Source: Crotalaria pallida (Eukaryota > Streptophyta > Magnoliopsida > Fabales > Fabaceae). From it: a stretch of 64,000 nucleotides of DNA. Each line of letters opens with the position of its first letter. The first letter of the stretch is position 1. Of this stretch, positions 12,169-24,658 are shown piece by piece. The stretch spans positions 120,287,001 to 120,351,000 of the forward strand of contig CM075655.1 of assembly GCA_037953625.1 (NCBI GenBank), in the 5' to 3' direction. Under the pieces are notes generated by a model that worked only from the letters and a program-made list of their open reading frames with translations, made no database searches and was not told the DNA's origin. A program made the position numbers and the translations under genes.

Positions 12169-13197
12169 GACAATTTCTTCAATGCTGCAAAGTGGAGAAG
12201 CGGCAGTGATGCTGACTTCTTTGCAACCGTTGATTTTACATAAATCTGATCCAACGATCATGCATAACTCACTTTATTTCATTTACATAATGGTCCTTAG
12301 GGAATAAAAAATTTGCAGCATTGTACAAGGGTAGACGACACCGTTTTGAAGCCAACAAAAACGGCGTCGTTTTGCACCATTGCAGCGTCCTGGGTCCTCT
12401 TCGTTTTTATTAAGTGTCCTGGTTTGTTTTCTCAGTGTGTTGCAACGGTAAGACCAAAATCAATAAGAATCAAAATTTCAGGCTCATTCACAAATCAATA
12501 AGAATCAAATGAACATTAACCATAATTAAAAGCAGATAACATAACCCAAAGATGCGAAATTTCATAAACAAATCTCGAAAATTTTCAAGAAATTGATTAA
12601 ATTAATGAAGACCCAGATTATAAATCAGCAACTAAATCCAGAAAAACGAATCAAAATGGCTCCTTTTGAACAAATATCTAAAAAGGGGGTGAGAAAGGAG
12701 AGGGATTTATTGTCTTGACGAAGATGAGATTAGCGACGGTGACGGCGGTTATGATGCCACCGTAAATAGTTGCAGGAGCTGTAAGGAGACTCCACTTCCG
12801 GTAAATCATGTTCTTCTTCTTCCGATTATTCTCTCACTGCGCTTTCTCTGTTTTTTTCTCCTCAAATGCAATCAAACACCCAAAAATAAACAACTTTTTT
12901 ATGTTCAGATTAGGCCTCCGATAGAGAAGAAAACGAGCATCTGAGTGCCGAGACGAAGAGGAAGTCTCCGAGAAGAAGAAGCCGAAATGATCTTAACGAC
13001 ACCGTTTAATTCAAGGGGAGGAAACGGCGCCGTATTCATATAGTGTGCTTAGCAAAAGTTAAACTATGTGAGGTTCATTATGTAAACATAAAATGGGTAT
13101 GACCATCACTGTTGGATCTTGCCTACATCAGATCTTCGGTTCAAAAGTTATCAGCAGTGCTGCCGCTTCACGAGTTTGCAGCACTGAAGAACTAGAC
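12169..13197. mobile_element. Pack-MULE carrying a captured gene fragment
   Basis: A perfect 9-bp TSD, GTGAAAGTA, lies at 12160-12168 and 13198-13206. The terminal inverted repeats, GACAATTTCTTCAATGCTGC and (from the right) GTCTAGTTCTTCAGTGCTGC, match at 16 of 20 positions and the arms extend about 120 bases to a shared TTTACATAATG. The core is GC-richer than its surroundings and holds what looks like a promoter, 5' UTR and first exon of a host gene on the minus strand. No transposase is present. Confidence 0.9.
12678..12809 (-). pseudogene. Captured first exon of a small membrane protein, inside the Pack-MULE
   Basis: A minus-strand frame of 43 residues begins MIYRKWSLLTAPATIYGGII, continues TAVTVANLIFVK and stops after a short Pro/Ser-rich tail. 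Residues 12-31 form a plausible membrane-spanning helix. The region upstream on the minus strand is CT- and GAAGAAG-rich, as in plant 5' UTRs. It resembles the N-terminus of a short plant membrane protein, but I cannot name the parent. The tail after LIFVK is probably intron or joined sequence, so this is most likely a truncated copy. It could be transcribed if the captured promoter works. Confidence 0.55.
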
Positions 13198-13341
13198 GTG
13201 AAAGTAATGAGCATTGAAACTCATCTAAAAAGAATTAGTATAGAATAACGACCCATGATTGAATTTTAAAGCTATAGTCTATTGAAAATACACAATTTTC
13301 TGTGCCGAATACTAACTTAACAAATGTTATTATAATATCAA

Positions 13342-13630
13342 TACTCCATCCATTCGATTCGAATTATAAGCAATAAAAAATATATTTATATTAGTTTAAA
13401 ATATAAGCAAAATTAACGAATTTTATTAAATTTTGTTTAATTCACAATGTCTCTTTTCTAAAACATCTCTAGAAAATTGGTATCTTATTTAATTTTTGTT
13501 TCATTCTCAATTCTAATTTCCTAAAAATCTATATTTTTTATAAATTTGAAAAAATTAATTCCAATCAACTAATATCTTTAATAAACGTAAAAGTAGTTAA
13601 ATTTGTTTATAATTCGAGTCGGAGGGAGTA
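13342..13630. mobile_element. Mariner/Stowaway-like MITE
   Basis: Ends TACTCCATCCATTCGATTCG and CGAGTCGGAGGGAGTA are inverted and adjoined by GAATTATAAGCA / GTTTATAATTC. The same family occurs at 23628, 55306 and 62953. It lies upstream of the DUF863 gene. Confidence 0.85.
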
Positions 13631-14239
13631 GTAAAATAAAGATGCTACCTTGGTTAAAAAAATGATTTTTTTCTTTTTGGCCTCACCCTTTACTTATTGG
13701 CCCCCACCGCCTGAAACAAGTCAGAAGATTCTTTCCGCTTGAAACAAGGCGGAAACAAAATAAACCATTTTTTGCCTTATGCAAGTCGTATTATCTTCGG
13801 TTTTTCCAAAGTCGTAAATAAAATAAAGTATTTCGCCTCTCATCAGGCAGAAAACATTAAAAATTTGTTATAATACCAAAATTGTCCATATGTTCACTCA
13901 CGTACAAAACAATAAAAAGAAGGGAGGTTGAGGGTTTACGAAAGGGTATTTCTGGGATTTCAACACTTTAATTGTTCCGCTTCTTAAAAGTTAGAAGTAT
14001 TTTCGCTTTTAAATAGTCGATAACTTCCGCCTTATGCAAATCGATAGTTTATCAGACTTGTTTGAAAGGGAGGAGTCAATAAATAAAGGATACGGTTCAA
14101 AAAGAGAAAGTAAAACAAAAGTTGGGATGCGAATATCATGCGCTAAAAGGTAAGGGGAGTTATGTGACAGTGTAAGCAAGTTGGGTCTAAACCCTTTGCG
14201 GTTGTCAGAAAGCGACGAAGGGACCCGCCAGAGATAGAG

Positions 14240-14940
14240 AGTGATGGGGAATCCCAAGATATGTGAAAGAGACATAAAGCTAATATTATACTACACTCCT
14301 GTACTACTTACTCATACACACATCATAACCCACTCCCTGTTCCAAATGCCAACAGCGGGAGCGGCGATTCCATGTGAAGAACCAAACACACATTCACCCT
14401 TCTTTCCTTCCATCTTATCTTCATTCACGCTTAGCGGATGTCTTGGTAAGTTGTTATTCTCTCTCTATATCTCTATCTCCTTGTCGTGTTCTTATCCTCC
14501 AATTACAGTTAGTTTGTTTCTTTGTATACACCGAGCGCTATCTCAACTTGTCTTGTCTCTCCTTTAGCCATTTTCTGTTTTTCTATTTTATTTTCTTCTT
14601 TTATCTCTTATGTTTTAGTCTTAGATCATGATATGAAACAAACGTCTTGGTGCTACACGCTTGCTGCATTTACTTATTTATCACATTATTTATTTATTTA
14701 TTTGTTGAGACATATATTAACCTGCACGATTCCTTGCTTGCTTCAACGGTTTCCCTTAAATTTTTGGTAATACTTCCACGACCTATTCTTACTCAACCGT
14801 TTATGGCTACAGCTGTGCAGCGACGACGCTAGAAAGCAGCAGTACTGCTACTACTACTAATGTAATGTCTGGTTTGGCATAATCAATATTCCAAATTGAG
14901 AAGGACAAGCAGTGGTTGTACTTGTAATGCACAAACAAAC
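14240..14940 (+). other. Probable 5' UTR with a leader intron of the DUF863 gene
   Basis: Pyrimidine-rich transcribed-looking sequence (TTCCTTCCATC, CTCTCTATATCTCTATCTCC). A good donor, CTTG|GTAAGT, lies at 14445/14446 and a plausible acceptor, GGCTACAG, ends at 14812. Short ATG frames here have no family resemblance and would be upstream ORFs at most. Inferred from sequence signals only. Confidence 0.45.
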
Positions 14941-17741
14941 ATGTTGATGCAAGAAAGTTTTCAATCGCATGATGTTCCGCCCAAGGAACGTTTGAGGAAA
15001 ACCATGCTCCACCAAGAGATTATCTTTAGAAACCAGGTAGTAATACAATGCAGCTACTCTTCAATAGTAATACTACCATAATTCAACAGTAGTAGTAACT
15101 TAGTTATTGACTTAACATGATGTTTTTGTTAGTTTTTAGCCTGCTTCTGTCATGATGGTTTATAAAAAACAAGGGCGGCCCAGTGCACGAGGCTCCCATC
15201 TAGTAGGGTCTGGGAAGAGTAGATGTACGTAGCCTTACCTTCACAACGGGAGAGGCTGTTTCCAGGATTTGAACCCGTAAATTCTTGGTCATTAAGCAAC
15301 AACCTTATTGTTGCGCCAAGACTCATTTATTGTTCTGCATTGTTCCATTTTTTTTTTTTAAATTTAAAGTTCGTTCTACTTTTCTGTAGTCCATAGTCAT
15401 ATGTTTTCTTAGTTTCATACTTACACCTATAGGAGTAAAATTATTTGTGTGTTTGGTATAGTGTTTTCAAGGATTCAACCATGTTTCTTCTAATGCTTCA
15501 TTTTGAAGTCCATCAACTCTGTTGCTGTTGGTTGTGCTACAGGTAGAAGAACTCCATAGATTGTATAGCATGCAAAAGATGCTAATGGGAGATATTGGAT
15601 TGAAGCAGCTTCATAGTTGTACTCAATTGCCCTGGTCATTTTACTCCCATAATCCGGTAACGCGTGAATCATCAGCGAGTTTAATTGAAAATGCAAAATT
15701 ATCTTCAACTGTAATGGTAAATAATTAAAGTCCTTTAATCTCGGTTCTGTTACTACTTACTAGTGATTCTTTTAAATTGTACCAAAACATACATTTTTTG
15801 TCCTTAGAGTTATCTAATTATTTATTGGTATTCTTGAATGAATGATCTAATATTCCAAAATTTGCCTTCCAGCTTGGCTCGCCACTGACAAAGTCCCAGG
15901 TGCTTCGAGACAGACAAAACAGTGCTTACAACAACAGCATTGATCTGGAGCCACTTAATCTTCAAATGTGTTCAGATCAGTGTGCAACACATGTTGGTGA
16001 GAAGAAATGTGTTTCCATCATTTGAGCAGAAATAAATATTTAAAAGCTGACTGTATAAGTGGTAATTTTTCAGATCAAGAAGCCTTGAACCTTTCCCTTA
16101 GTGTTGTTAGGGAAGACAAGAGAATACAAGCTACTGCCTCAAATTGTTTTGATCAGAAGATTAATTCTGGCACCCGTAATATCATTGATTTAGAAGTGTC
16201 CATGGAAGGAATTTCAAATGAAGAGGGAAACTGTGCAGCTTGTAGTACTACATTTGCTACCATGACTAAGTGTGAACCGCAAGTTTCTGTCCATTCAGGC
16301 ATGATGGAAAATACTGGCTGCCCTTTAGATGAGGGAGAATATTATCCAGGTAATGCTACTTTGTCCACAATAGAGCTAGTTAAACATTGATACACATTGA
16401 TTTTACCTTGCACCCTTGTATAGTTCTTAATTTTATAGTAATAATATTTTTTCTTTTTCTTGAACAGGGCTCCAGGGTTGTCATAAAGCTATGATGGTTC
16501 ACAAGTCATCGCTGAAGAATTGTGTTTCTCATGAGGCAGGAAAATTGGATCTCAACCAAGTTCAGTTGGATGACCCATCAGGTCACTCAAGTGATAATTT
16601 AGTGAACTCTCATTCCACAGCCAACTCAGTGCATATTTTTGGGGTATCCTTTGACAGGACTCCAGAGACCGCTCATCCGTCTGCAACATGGAGGAAAGAA
16701 AACAGTAAGTCCCAATATGATGCTTCTGACATTTTTCGATGGGATGATGATATTAATTCTGTTGGGATGAATTCCAACTATGTAAGTGAGATACATGATC
16801 CCAAATGTAAGACAATGAAGGAATGTGAGGCTGCTCTAATTGGTAATAATAAGCCTGTCGTAAGGACCCAGATGGTTCCATGCAATGATCTCAGAGACTG
16901 CATGAGTGGCCCTGAGAACAAATATGTTGGATCCATTTGCCAGCTTTCTTGTGGTCAATTTACTTATCCAGATGATACATATATGGTAAATAAAATGGTA
17001 AACTGTGATAATACCAAAGATGATGAAATCTCATGTGCCTGCCAAAGTCCGACAGAAGAAAAATATGAAGATGGCGACATACGTCCTGTTTTATGTGAGT
17101 CTAGCTGTGTTGGCATCATGAAGACTAGACAACCTCAGATTAATTTGGGAGGTTCTAATCCTGTTATTCCTGATCAGCATTTAGGAGCCGATGATCTCAT
17201 TGAGGCAGAGCATGCTTGCCCAAAAAAGGTAGAACTGCCTGAAATGTCTATGTGCATTCAAACTGCTGCTCAATTGCTTATAAATTTCTCCATAAGCTGC
17301 TCATCTAGCTATCAAGCTTGCTCTTCGAAAGCAGTATCCATTAAGGTTGACAAGAAAGAGATGGAGAAGCTTGAGTGTTCTGATTCTTTTGAACAGATTG
17401 TTTTAAAACTTGAAGAATGCAATGCAGATGACTATTCCGTGTCATCCAAGCCATATGAAATAGATAGCACGGAAAAAAAGGATTTTAGTTCAAGACTAAA
17501 AAGGGGGAGGAGATACAAGGATTTCCAAAAGGAGATACTTCCTGGCCTGGCATCTCTTTCTGGACATGAAATCCAGGAAGACATAAACATTCTAGTGGCA
17601 ATTTTGAGATCTAGGGAATACCGGAAGATCAGAGGCAGGATGGGTGACCAAAGTAGCTGGTGTGCACCTGCGAGAAGTAGACGGTCCAAACGCAGTAATG
17701 TGCGACGGAAAATTTTCCACCAAAGTTCATCCATGTGCTAA
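14941..17741 (+). CDS. DUF863-family plant protein, short form (five coding exons)
   Basis: Exons 14941-15036, 15543-15716, 15873-15996, 16074-16349 and 16468-17741 join in phase to give 647 residues. Residues 18-50 (RLRKTMLHQEIIFRNQ then VEELHRLYSMQKMLM) match the conserved N-terminal block of DUF863 proteins (Arabidopsis At1g69360, At1g13940 and At1g26620). Residues 569-595 (RGRRYKDFQKEILPGLASLS) match the conserved C-terminal block, followed by a basic Arg-rich end. Family members are often 900-1100 residues, so the middle is short. Possible EAR-type repression motifs are LNLSL near residue 136 and LDLN in exon 5. No biochemical function is established for DUF863; a nuclear role is inferred from the basic tail. 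ATG 14941 is the first in-frame Met after the stop at 14863. Confidence 0.85.
15173..15324 (-). mobile_element. Au-type tRNA-derived SINE in intron 1 of the DUF863 gene
   Basis: On the minus strand it starts GAGTCTTGGCGCAACAATAA, has the box B-like ACGGGTTCAAATCCTGG and CAGCCTCTCCCG, continues GTAAGGCTACGTACATCTAC and ends TGCACTGGGCCGCCC before T-rich DNA. This order and wording match my memory of the widespread plant Au SINE. I could not read a clear TSD. Confidence 0.9.
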
Positions 17742-18133
17742 CATCAATTTGTTGGATCATAAAGTATAATGTAACACTGTTGTTCCCCTACCTCCCCCAA
17801 AAACAAAGCTGATAGTTTGACTACTTTTTTTCTTCTGTAGTTAACAACCATTGATGCTCTGACTCTTCCGGGAGTCTGAAGTATGATTCCATTTCCTTCA
17901 CCCTTTCAGCCTTTAACGTGCTGTGGATGTAAACATGTTCTCATCGTCAAATATGTTGGAGTAATCACCTCCTCCTAGTATCTTCTATAAAATATCTCTT
18001 CCACTGTTATAGCAGAATCCCCTCAGCGATAAGCCGATAAAGTTCAATTCGGTAGAATTTAGTTCTGGAAATTTTGAAAAGTTCAAAATGCTAGCTTAAG
18101 TGAGAAAAAGGGTGTAAGGCTACTCTTCCTTTT
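17742..18133 (+). other. 3' flank of the DUF863 gene
   Basis: Probable 3' UTR followed by non-coding sequence. Nothing else supportable before the RNase H remnant. Confidence 0.5.
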
Positions 18134-18307
18134 GCAGGCCTGATAAGAGATAAGCTCATCATCAACCATATAGCGCGAGTTCCTATTCTTCATGTTCTTC
18201 GTAAAGGCAACTTCCTGGCTGATTTTCTAACTAACTTGGCTTATTCTTTCACAGTGGAGAAGCATACCTTCAATGATTTTCCAACCTTTAAGTTGAGCCG
18301 GCATTAA
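18134..18307 (+). pseudogene. RNase H-like C-terminal remnant, probably from a non-LTR retrotransposon
   Basis: An open frame reads AGLIRDKLIINHIARVPILH then VLRKGNFLADFLTNLAYSF and ends KLSRH-stop, 57 residues. The H-V-x-R-K-G-N-x-x-A-D-x-L-x-N-L-A pattern is that of the RNase H-like domain at the end of plant LINE polyproteins and related genes. No start codon or upstream catalytic Asp/Glu residues are present, so it is a fragment. It could alternatively be a decayed RNase H-like host gene. Confidence 0.65.
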
Positions 18308-21300
18308 AAGTTCTCTTTACGTGGCCTTCTTGCTTTCTGAATGTATCTAGTAATTGAACTGAGTCTCCTGTATTTGATTTACAGAGTAATATGGGATATG
18401 AAATATTGGACACGTTAGACCATGCAGAAAGCTGGGTAATGCAAAGCCTCGCATTTTTATAACTGAGTGCTGAGGCTTTTACTAAGCTACCGTGGCCAGA
18501 ATATTCTGCCAAATTAACTTTAGTATTGGCACATTTTGTCCTTTTACAAACTCTCATCTCAAGCATCCTTTAACATATTTTTACGTATGAACTATGAGCT
18601 GACAGTTATAAAATCTCATCATTTTACAGTTTAACTTTTGCTCAATAACTTTTACAGTTGGCAGAAAACTGCCTCTTCCGTACCAAATGGTGCAAAACAA
18701 AAACAAATATCCCTGAATCCTGGGAAATCGTCTTCAAAATTCTGAGTATGCTTTTGAAATTTAAATGAGTAGTAATAAGATGAAATGAATTTACTTTAGG
18801 AATTTCTCTAATTTGCTATTTTTCTATATCTTCTATCTTCTACTCCCTTCCTCAAAGGCTCCTGCTGTATCCAATAAGTTAAATAAAAAATACTGCATTG
18901 GTAATATTTATGTCTATAAGGACTTTTAACGTGGCAGGGTGGGGTCCAATCTTGTTTGAGATATTTCAGGGCTCTTATTTGGGAGGAAATTGGTCACATG
19001 GCAAACCATTACCAACTCTATTTTTCTTTTTTTATAAGCAAAGACAATATATTAAAGGAGCACAAGGGACAAATAGGTGGAAAAATGCTCCACACTGCAA
19101 ACAGAGATCTTCAAGTTGCATAAATTAATGGATTAAATACATTTTACCCCCCCTATGGTTTGATTTAAAATCACTTTGCTCCCCTCTCCGTGTAGTTTTA
19201 TCCTAAATTAAATAATATTCGTTATTTTATGGCGTATGTTAAGCTCACGCCATGCCAAGCTGACTAGTCAAGCTATAACATATCTAGCACAATTCAAACT
19301 AACATGAAAGGTAGTTATCTTTATGAAAAATTAGGATAGGTGATTCTAATAGAAATTATGAGTTATTAGGATAGGTTATCTTTATCAAACTAACATTTGA
19401 GCGTTGCTTATAGTCTAAGTTTGTTTGCCGAGCTGGATTTTTGACTTATCAACAATGTCCAGTACCAATTGGTTGGTAGATGATTGGATTTCTTCCACAA
19501 CATCTCGAAAGAGATTAATATTTGGTTATCAACAAGAGAATAAATGCACACCAAACCTATTTGTCCAAATGATATATGATTAAGCTTCTTTTGTTCAATC
19601 CAGTTTTTTGGCTTAAAAAGTGTGCTAGAGATAATAATCATTCTTAAACTCTAGCCTAAAGTTTAACTACATTGGAAGATTTAAATGTAGACGAATTTTA
19701 CTTATTTTCTATGACTTTGCAAAATTAATACTACAAATTTAAAAGAGAAAAATGAGAGAATGTTATGAAATCTAAAGAAATTCCTTCATCTCATCGCTCA
19801 GTCGAATAGTTCCAAAGAATATGCTTGAGAAGAGAAAGAGCAGGAAATCTAAACTGATGGTTCAGGATTTCGTCTTTTGATACTTAAATTAATCACCACT
19901 ATCATTATGCACAACACACTACTACAAGGGGCAGAAAAAATAGCTACAACTCTAGCTAGGATTAGGAAAAGAAAGTGCTAATTGTCCGAAGTGGGGGGTT
20001 TTATCATGATCAAACTATATATATCACACATTGGATGCTCCTTTAAATAATTTAGGAATCTAGAAGTCAAATCTTTTGTTGAATTTTTTAAAGATCTTCT
20101 TATCATTATATCATGCTCCCATTGCATAATTAGCGTCCTATGGGAAATATGATATTCCTTTTAGAGACTCTTATCAAATGATAGATTCAGATGGATATAT
20201 ATTAGATAGCTTAGCCAATAGCCACGAGTGGAAAATGAGAAGAAGCGGATGATATTAAATAAAGCAGGGCACCATCATTTGTTATGAAATATATATTTTT
20301 TTCAACCACCAGAAATGCTTTTGCTTTTGTGGTAGGGCCCACCCTGTCTGATCTCAACATCTTCTATATCTATTCTATGCATGTTTTTACTTTTTAGACA
20401 TTTATGCAGGCAACAATGGCATTACAGTAGGAGCCACATTATAATTAAAATCCATCAATTGTGGTAGATGAAGAAGGAATTATTAAAGCAAGAAAAGTTC
20501 CGCAATTTTTTTCACTAATCATTGTTATTTGAAACCTTCCTTCTTTTTTCAATTTTTCTTATGAACTTTTTTTTTTAATGGACTTTGAAAGTTGAAACCT
20601 TCCTTGTCGTCCCTATATTCCTTATTATTATGCCTTATATGTAGGAGATGCTCACAGTCACATATTAATTATCCATTTCAACGCATGAATAATTGAAGTG
20701 AGATTTACTATTCTAATACGACATTTTGTCGTAAACACGACAAAAATAAAACTCATCAGCATGCTCAAAGAATATACTAATTATTTATTAAATGATTATG
20801 CTGAATCATTGAAGTGAGATATACTATTCTATTTTTTTCATAAACATGACAATTAAATCTAAGATCACCCTATGCTCAAAGAATATAATTATTTGAACAA
20901 TTTTTTTAAGCAAAATGAATTCATTTAAAGAAATAGTAGGTGTACTCAACCTTCATACGAGATCAACTATGTAGGCATATGGTTAATACAAAAAGATAGA
21001 TTTACACATGCATCAATCCCAAAAAGAGATGTTTAAACCATTACTACATAAAACCCACAAATTATTGCCAATAATGCTGAATCTCGTTGGTACACCGGTT
21101 ATACATTACGTATCTAATTAGAAAATCTGAAAAAGAAAAAATATGTTTTGTCCGTCTTCATCATGTGGCCATGCCTCAAATATCTCACATCAGCTGGATG
21201 CATGTAGAATGACAAAAAATAAAGCCTAACTATATTCAAATGCAAACAAATTATGCATATAATAATATATAAATACGTTTTATCATCCTTTGTTGTGGCT

Positions 21301-21641
21301 GTGGTGTATGCATTTAGAGCTGTCAAAGGTACAACTGGTTGAAGGTCAAGTGGGTTGAGCCAAATTGACTCACAAATGATCTATATCTTTTTCATATACG
21401 GGGGACTAGCTGCTTATCTACTTATGATTGGATAGATGGATGTTTTGCTTTCCTAAATTATTATAAGATTTTTTTAACCTCAATCCTAATAAGAGATTAA
21501 AAAAAGTGCATTTTTATGAAAAAACAAAACATTTAATGATTCAAGTGACAGTAGACTTAGTTTTTCTATATATCTTTACCATTTTTAATTTCTTATCTCC
21601 AGCCTGAGGTTAAACAAACCCGTTATTATAATATATTAAAA
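18308..21641. other. AT-rich intergenic DNA
   Basis: No supportable gene. Near 19137-19200 a half-arm of a dispersed repeat (ATACATTTTACCCCCCC, TTTGCTCCCCTC) is seen without a partner. A phrase near 21316 (TTTAGAGCTGTCAAAGG) resembles a hAT MITE end but has no matching right end. Confidence 0.55.
20690..20900. repeat. Tandem duplication, period about 115 bp
   Basis: ATTGAAGTGAGATTTACTAT near 20692 recurs as ATTGAAGTGAGATATACTAT near 20808. ATGCTCAAAGAATATA follows both. The first copy carries the short hairpin ACGACATTTTGTCGT. Confidence 0.75.
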
Positions 21642-21890
21642 CTACCTCCGTTCTTTAAAATAAGTCCTTTTTGGTGAAATTTTACACTAATTAAGGAAAT
21701 TTAAAACTAAAATTGTTAATATTTGATATATTTTGCCAAAATAATAATTATTATTATTGATACCCAAAAAATATTGAATAAATAAGAATATTTATGAAAA
21801 AATAATTAATACTATTAAAAATTAAAATAATTAAAAATAGAATAAAAAGAAGTTCTTAAGATGCTTATATTATTAAGAACTGGGAAGTAG
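21642..21890. mobile_element. Mariner/Stowaway-like MITE, diverged
   Basis: Left end CTACCTCCGTTCTTTAAAATA and right end TATTAAGAACTGGGAAGTAG are imperfectly inverted. AT-rich interior. Confidence 0.6.
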
Positions 21891-22038
21891 GAAAAGTATT
21901 ATAAGAAATTCATTAAAAAAAATGGATGATAGATGTGTAGGCATCACGGCAGAAGTAATAGACTGGGTTTATTACCGGGACAAATTCTGATCTTTGGATT
22001 TCCGGAACACAGTGGAATCTATGTGAAGTTGATAATTG

Positions 22039-22327
22039 TACTCGCTCTGTTCCGCACCTTTAAAAAAAAATCTTTGGTCTTGTACATTTGGGTACCTTAT
22101 ATTTTTTATGTATCATTAATTGTTTTTTCTCTTTTTTGCCCATATTAAATGTTTTGACTAATTATGTTTTTTGTTATTCATTAATGAATGTGAATTTTTC
22201 AAGTAAAGTTGAAGAGTAAAATTGTAATGTTACAATATATTCTCACAAAATTCACAAAACTAATCATTTTCCTTAGTCCGGGGAATACGTTTAACTATGT
22301 CCTATATATATAGAACTTGAGGGAGTA
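22039..22327. mobile_element. Mariner/Stowaway-like MITE of the 25391/56321 family, inverted copy
   Basis: The interior (GTTTTGACTAATTATG, TTATTCATTAATGAATGTG, GAGTAAAATTGTAATGTTAC, TATATTCTCA) is the reverse complement of the core at 25391-25697. The ends are TACTCGCTCTGTTCC and GAACTTGAGGGAGTA. Confidence 0.75.
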
Positions 22328-23255
22328 AATGTTATGATGATTTTTTTATTTTTTTTTTGGGTAGAGATGTTATGATGAATTTGATCGAGAAGTTCAATTG
22401 TACAAAAGTTTAATAGGTTCACTCTGCTCGATCTTTAGTTCGAATTGCTGCAGTGATGAAGTATATGTATATTGAAATTATAGAACGGTCCTTCTTCTGA
22501 GGAGTGAGAATTTAGCGACCAACTGATTGAAAAAAGCATTTGCCAAAGTTGATGAGTGTATGTGCCTACCATAGTACCATGAGAAAAAAAAATGAAATCG
22601 TTCGTCGGTTCAAAACATGGTATAATTTCAGTTCAAACAGCTACTGTATAATAATGACGTATTCAGGTACTAACAATAAATGCGAATAAATTGATGAGTC
22701 AATATGTATAGAATATATAAATTTCAAAATTTTAATATAGAAGTGAGATAGACTCATAATTAACTAACTCATGACTGAAGGTTTTTTTTTTTAATTAAAA
22801 TGATTGACCCAAAAACAATCGCATATATGTATTTCATTTTCTTACATTTTTTTTTTAAGATTTATCATTATGAATAAACAAGAATGAGTTGATGAATTAA
22901 TATATAATATGCATGGCGCTAAATCACAAATGGGAATAAGCGAGGCCAAGCCACCTCAACAAGGGCATTGGGTCGCGATCCATGACCCATAGCGCGCTAA
23001 ATAGTAAATAGGGTCCCAAAAAATTTATTTGTACAACTTGCCTTTAAATCCTCACTCAATCTCAATCCTTAAAAAAAATTTCACCCCAGCTTGTCATGAT
23101 TATTATTTTGGATTAATACTATTGTGTAAATGGTATAGTAGTTCTTTTACTTTTCATGATATGACTTTTGTGATTAACTGGTAATTGTTGTAGCCTCTGA
23201 GATGACTTGTTGGTAACTGTATTGATGTGGACTAGCCGACATTAATATAAATATA

Positions 23256-23532
23256 TACTCCCTCCGTTTCATATGTATTGCGTTTTAAGGTTATGCACGA
23301 GTTTTAAAGAATAATTAAATGATGTAAAGATTTGTTGTATTTTGATTATAATGCTCCTATGTAATCATTATTGAAAAGAGAGAAAGATATTAGAAGTAAA
23401 AAAGAGAGTGTAATAAATAGAATTGTGTTTGAAAAAATAACATTAATCATGCATTGAGTTTATAAAACAACAAAACTTTTGAAAAATAGTACAAATGCTA
23501 AAACAAAACTACATATGAAACAGATGGAGTAA
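23256..23532. mobile_element. Mariner/Stowaway-like MITE
   Basis: TACTCCCTCCGTTTCATATG at the left and CATATGAAACAGATGGAGTA at the right are inverted for about 20 bases with two differences. Flanking TA is compatible with a TA target duplication. Confidence 0.88.
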
Positions 23533-23627
23533 TACAAAGACGAAGTCTTTATCTTAAAAAAAAATGTCACCAATTTTTTTGTTTTTTAAAATTTAAAATT
23601 TATAAATTAATATTCATAGTTATTAGT

Positions 23628-23855
23628 TACTTCCTCCTACTTGAAATATAAGCAATAAAAAACATACATTTTTTGGTTTAAAATATAAGCAAAATTAACA
23701 AACTTTCTTATTTAATGTTTGTTTCATTCTCAATGCAATTTTTATAAAAATACCTCTATTTTTTTATAAATTTGAGACAATTAAATTCAATCAACTAATC
23801 TCCTTAATAAGCGTAAAATTAGTTAGTTTGCTTATAATTTGAGTCGGAGAGAATA
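23628..23855. mobile_element. Mariner/Stowaway-like MITE
   Basis: TACTTCCTCCTACTTG...AATATAAGCAA at the left and GCTTATAATTTGAGTCGGAG at the right. Same family as 13342. Confidence 0.8.
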
Positions 23856-24658
23856 CAATTTTTTGTTAAATTTAAAACCCTCGTTTGTATTTTGCCAAGA
23901 GACCTACTAAATGTTAAAGTGCATGTTTGATTCTGTGTTGAGTTAGCCCATAATCAATTCTGAAATGTCAACCGTTAAAACTCTAAACGCAGAAGCTGAA
24001 TGGATTTTGGATGTACATCCCAAACTCAAAACGCAGAAGCTGATGAGATATAGCTTCGTGTCCAACGCGCGGTTGAGCTCAACAAACGCTGAGACAAACA
24101 CAGCAGTACTTCTTAGTTCTTACACTGCTTATTCATTTATTTGAAAGTTGAGTATCATGTTTATTGGTGATTTAGTTTTAAATTATTTTCATAAAAAACA
24201 TTCATGATTTATGAAAATGTGATAAGATTATAAATTACACTTATTATTTGATCATTATATTTTTTTTAGAGTTATTGTTGCATATTCTCTCTGGTCTTAT
24301 TTATAAGATTTTTTTGGGGTTTTTTATTTTCACCAAAGAAAGTGATTAAATTTATTAGTGACATTGAAAATGTGAAAATTTGATATACTTTTTCAAAATT
24401 AACATTATAATTAATATTAGAACTCTAAAAAATATTAATTTAATAAGATGTTAGTCCTGTGAAGAAGCTAATTAAGTTTGATTCATGTAGACGGTAGACC
24501 ACAATCCATATTTGACAGTTCTGGTTGGTAGTTGCATCGTCCCAAGGTATAAGCAAAGCTATCCAGAAATTAAGTAGGGACAACAAAATCTGTGGACTAA
24601 ATTCCAAAGAAGATCCTCCCAATTAAACTTAGCCTGCATGAGAAATACTCCTGTTAAT

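Noticed and set aside
14241..14832. Several overlapping plus-strand frames upstream of the DUF863 gene
   Set aside because: Low-complexity Ser/Leu/Phe translations of a pyrimidine-rich leader; a leader intron explains the region better.
15160..15330. Exon or gene fragment within DUF863 intron 1
   Set aside because: The sequence is an Au-type SINE on the minus strand and has no open frame in the gene's phase.
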